Positions 36,901-38,000 of a stretch of 38,000 nucleotides of DNA are shown piece after piece (the first letter of the stretch is position 1; every line of letters starts with the position of its first letter). Made by a program: the position numbers and the translations under genes. The notes under the pieces were generated by a model. That model searched no databases, was not told where the DNA came from, and saw only the letters and a list, made by a program, of their open reading frames with translations. Source of the DNA: Sphaeroforma sirkka (lineage: Eukaryota; Opisthokonta; Ichthyosporea; Ichthyophonida); the NCBI GenBank assembly GCA_001586965.3, contig LUCW03001000.1:1-38000 (forward strand). The letters are read 5' to 3'.

Positions 36901-37892
36901 TTACCATTTTCAACCACACGTTAAAAACAGTGGTGTAAATCAAGTATAGTCTGGCCTGAATACGTAAACATATTGAAACTAATTTCTAAAACAACGTTAC
37001 TCAGATGTATTCATTCAAATAGCGAAGTGCCTAACATATAAAGTGTACTGGCCCGTTAGAATTTAGATGGATATGAATAATAATGATAATAATAAGAATA
37101 ATTATAAAAATAAGAATAAAGATAATAAGAAAAAGAATAAGAATATCAAAAAAGTGTGCGCAATTATGATAACACATGTGAGTACTCCGTGCGTGTGTGT
37201 AGGTATATATTCAAATACGCAGATGTGTAGGGCTAAACATGTTTAAAAATACGAAATACAACGGCAAGTCTACGGAAACGAAACTAATTTCTAAAACAAC
37301 GTTACTCAGATGTATTCATTTAAATAGCGAAGTGCCTAACATATAAAGTGTACTGGCCCGTTAGAATTTAGATGGATATGAATAATAATGATAATAATAA
37401 GAATAATTATAAAAATAAGAATAAGGATAATAAGAAAAAAAGAATAAGAATATCAAAAAAAGTGTGCGCAATTATGATAACACATGTGAGTACTCCGTGC
37501 GTGTGTGTAGGTATATATTCAAATACGCAGACGTGTAGGGCTGAACATGTTTAAAAATACGAAATACAACGGCAAGTCTACGGAAACATATCAGAAGACG
37601 TATATAAGCACAATAAAAAAAGTCATAGACAACATATGGCGCAATTATTCACAAACATTTCGTTAATTCCCTTACACTCGATGCAGGGTCGAATCTAGCT
37701 GTCACGCCACCCAGCAGTTTGCCGTTGAATTTTCTGCACAGCTCATTCAGTTTCTCGCGTTTAGCGGTGGTGGTGAGGCTAGTACTGCGATAGCGAGAGG
37801 GTACCAGTGATCTCCGCAGTCGGGCTGTAATCTCCTGTGACTTCTCCTTGAAGAGCGACTTCTCTCTGAGATGATTTTTAGCCGACTTCTCA
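18070..37892 (-). CDS. Ras guanine-nucleotide exchange factor, 22 exons, 5' end beyond window
   Basis: Activates a Ras-type GTPase by ejecting GDP; acts at the membrane, helped by a PH domain. Exons in order: 37892-37678, 36254-36167, 35627-35396, 34548-34007, 33279-33155, 32729-32578, 31831-31729, 31244-31132, 30906-30765, 30091-29781, 28860-27938, 27200-25652, 25189-24982, 24477-24280, 23772-23603, 22932-21940, 21523-21301, 20791-20692, 20400-20278, 19827-19767, 18840-18691, 18288-18070. All introns are GT-AG and the phases agree through the whole chain, giving about 2,312 residues. Domains: PH (about 85-205), RasGEF_N (450-570), CDC25 (about 600-640 and 2070-2300), separated by about 1,430 Ser/Thr/Pro-rich residues. 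The start codon is not in the window. The 5' border of the first exon and the last splice junction are the weakest points. Exon choice is mine, by eye, from splice sites, phase and homology. Confidence 0.88.
21523..28860 (-). other. RasGEF insert: Ser/Thr/Pro-rich disordered segment inside CDC25
   Basis: Six exons (28860-27938, 27200-25652, 25189-24982, 24477-24280, 23772-23603, 22932-21940) encode about 1,350 residues, and the ends of the flanking exons bring the insert to about 1,430. Composition is Ser, Thr, Pro, Asn, Asp, Lys and Arg with few hydrophobics ([40 protein letters not shown]). I see no folded domain. Many S-P, T-P and R-x-x-S sites suggest phosphorylation. The large exons of 923, 1,549 and 993 bp stay open in the phase demanded by their neighbours, which argues that they are coding and not retained introns. 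Confidence 0.8.
27508..27733. repeat. Compound AT / ACAGAC microsatellite in RasGEF intron
   Basis: (TA)n, GTAGATATATAC units, (ACAC)n, (CAGACA)n and again (TA)n, inside the intron between exons 28860-27938 and 27200-25652. The ORFs here are only repeat translation. Confidence 0.95.
28996..29556. repeat. ATCACTAACATCACGAAA minisatellite in RasGEF intron
   Basis: About 560 bp built from ATCACTAACATCACGAAA, with CAT/CAC/GAC and 9-bp half-unit variants, within the intron between exons 30091-29781 and 28860-27938. Unit lengths are multiples of three, so all six frames stay open for long stretches and yield false ORFs such as repeated ITNITK. Confidence 0.95.
29781..30091 (-). other. RasGEF exon: start of the catalytic CDC25 domain
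   Basis: Contains [20 protein letters not shown] and [10 protein letters not shown], corresponding to the conserved opening of CDC25 domains (iA.QLTl.e..lf..i...E.l...W). Soon after the Trp the sequence turns basic and low in complexity ([20 protein letters not shown]), which begins the large insert. Starts after CCACCCTAG (phase 1) and ends AACCAAG/GTATGT (phase 0). Confidence 0.92.
30765..31831 (-). other. RasGEF_N (REM) domain (three exons)
   Basis: Exons 31831-31729, 31244-31132 and 30906-30765. [20 protein letters not shown] and [20 protein letters not shown] match the family pattern aGTle.Lv..L ... yv..FL.TYr.f....[12 protein letters not shown] follows, and then [16 protein letters not shown], the usual helix with its W-x-x-x-x-F spacing. 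In known exchange factors this domain packs against and stabilises CDC25. Phases across the three exons agree (0, 1, 0, 1). A 12-bp repeat in the intron at 30936-30980 does not touch the splice sites. Confidence 0.93.
30936..30980. repeat. 12-bp tandem repeat in RasGEF intron
   Basis: Nearly four copies of AAAGGGTCAACG, next to the acceptor of exon 30906-30765 but outside it. Confidence 0.9.
32146..32330. repeat. AT-rich microsatellite in RasGEF intron
   Basis: (AT)n and (CA)n runs mixed with ATTAATATA motifs in the intron between exons 32729-32578 and 31831-31729. No coding potential seen. Confidence 0.9.
33391..33500. repeat. 44-bp tandem repeat in RasGEF intron
   Basis: About 2.5 copies of a 44-bp unit starting TGATACAGAAGATGAGGACT at 33391, 33435 and 33479. 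It lies in the intron between exons 34548-34007 and 33279-33155. Confidence 0.9.
33698..33933. repeat. AT / GATA microsatellite in RasGEF intron
   Basis: (TA)n, (GATA)n from about 33799 to 33828, GCATAT units, (AC)n and (TA)n. Same intron as the 44-bp repeat. Confidence 0.95.
34430..36254 (-). other. RasGEF PH domain (three exons)
   Basis: Exons 36254-36167, 35627-35396 and the start of 34548-34007 together form a pleckstrin-homology fold. [16 protein letters not shown] forms the N-terminal strands. [19 protein letters not shown] is the strand pair with the typical F-N-D-x-LLL pattern of GEF PH domains. [13 protein letters not shown] then joins across a phase-0 intron to [18 protein letters not shown], the C-terminal helix with the near-invariant Trp. 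PH domains bind phosphoinositides or proteins and place the GEF at the membrane. The rest of the third exon (to 34007) is a Ser/Thr/Pro-rich linker, which includes [14 protein letters not shown]. Confidence 0.82.
35016..35099. repeat. 28-bp tandem repeat in RasGEF intron
   Basis: Three copies of a 28-bp unit containing CATCCTTGCCT and AGAGATATGCTA, in the intron between exons 35627-35396 and 34548-34007. Confidence 0.9.
36245..36369. repeat. 31/32-bp tandem repeat carrying a splice acceptor
   Basis: Four copies of a 31-32-bp unit (GGTGCTACAATGGGATTTGT and flanks on the + strand). On the minus strand each unit has a pyrimidine-rich stretch and CCATTGTAG (or CATTGCAG), an acceptor-like site, at about 36255, 36286, 36317 and 36349. 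The copy at 36255 is the one used in the exon model, because it alone gives an open frame into exon 36254-36167. Confidence 0.85.
36975..37585. repeat. 305-bp tandem duplication in RasGEF intron
   Basis: Two direct copies, 36975-37279 and 37280-about 37585, differing at only a handful of positions (C/T, A/G and two A-run lengths). Each copy includes an AT-rich GAATAATAATGATAATAATA segment and a GTGTGTGTAGG segment. It lies between the two most 5' exons in the window and contains no exon. Confidence 0.95.
37678..37892 (-). other. RasGEF exon: basic N-terminal segment
   Basis: The first exon visible in the window, starting after an AG at 37893 and ending in a GTGTAAGG donor (phase 1). It encodes a Lys/Arg-rich stretch ([20 protein letters not shown], then [19 protein letters not shown]). 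I recognise no domain. The phase-2 start implies at least one more exon to the right of the window. Confidence 0.65.
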
Positions 37893-37949
37893 CTATTCCA
37901 TAGGGGTATCAATGATCAGGAATAGATATTCAGATATTCTACGCTTGAC

Positions 37950-38000
37950 AATATGAATATATATATATATATATATATATTCATATATACTAGTTAATAT
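37950..38000. repeat. AT microsatellite at right edge
   Basis: (AT)n run up to the window end, in the intron upstream of the first visible RasGEF exon. Confidence 0.85.

Noticed and set aside
18070-37892. Two neighbouring RasGEF genes instead of one
   Set aside because: Each CDC25 motif occurs only once, the halves complement each other, and the phases of all exons between agree.

Overview
The window is the left end of a eukaryotic chromosome or contig, most likely from an intron-rich unicellular eukaryote. The telomere-type repeat is CCCTAAA on the + strand (TTTAGGG on the G strand), and the single host gene is a many-exon Ras guanine-nucleotide exchange factor, a family typical of opisthokonts, amoebozoans and some other protists. 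I cannot name the species. Homopolymer disagreements between near-identical copies, and the form of the terminal array, suggest an incompletely polished nanopore-type assembly. Frameshifts in the outer 17 kb should be read with that in mind.

Layout. (1) 1-4334 is an almost pure (TTTTAAA)n array. It is CCCTAAA with every C replaced by T and is probably the miscalled telomere. (2) 4335-16839 holds three non-LTR retrotransposons (LINEs), all on the + strand, head to tail, each ending in the same 42-nt tail that runs straight into CCCTAAA repeats. Copy 1 (4335-9780) and copy 2 (about 9841-14848) are near-identical. Copy 3 (14867-16822) is a 5'-truncated, clearly diverged relative. Each has or had a coiled-coil ORF1 and an ORF2 with an APE-type endonuclease, a reverse transcriptase and a C-terminal CCHC motif. 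This looks like a LINE family aimed at telomeric repeats, with the older copy inside and younger copies outside. The first ~730 bases of copy 2 are a fine-scale blend of two different parts of the element and look like a consensus artefact. (3) 16840-17716 (- strand) is an ORF1-like protein cut off exactly at a telomeric repeat, as if the chromosome once ended there. (4) 18070-37892 (- strand) is the host RasGEF gene, transcribed towards the telomere. I could chain 22 exons with GT-AG junctions and agreeing phases. The order is an N-terminal basic region, a PH domain, RasGEF_N (REM) and the catalytic CDC25 domain. The 5' end lies beyond the right edge.

The RasGEF has a notable architecture. 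Its CDC25 domain is split by about 1,430 residues of Ser/Thr/Pro-rich, apparently disordered sequence between the first helices and the core motif NEFIYRFN. The introns are full of mini- and microsatellites and include a recent 305-bp tandem duplication.

The two most notable biological systems are the telomere-anchored LINE lineage with covarying 3' RNA hairpins and the RasGEF with a giant insert inside its catalytic domain.
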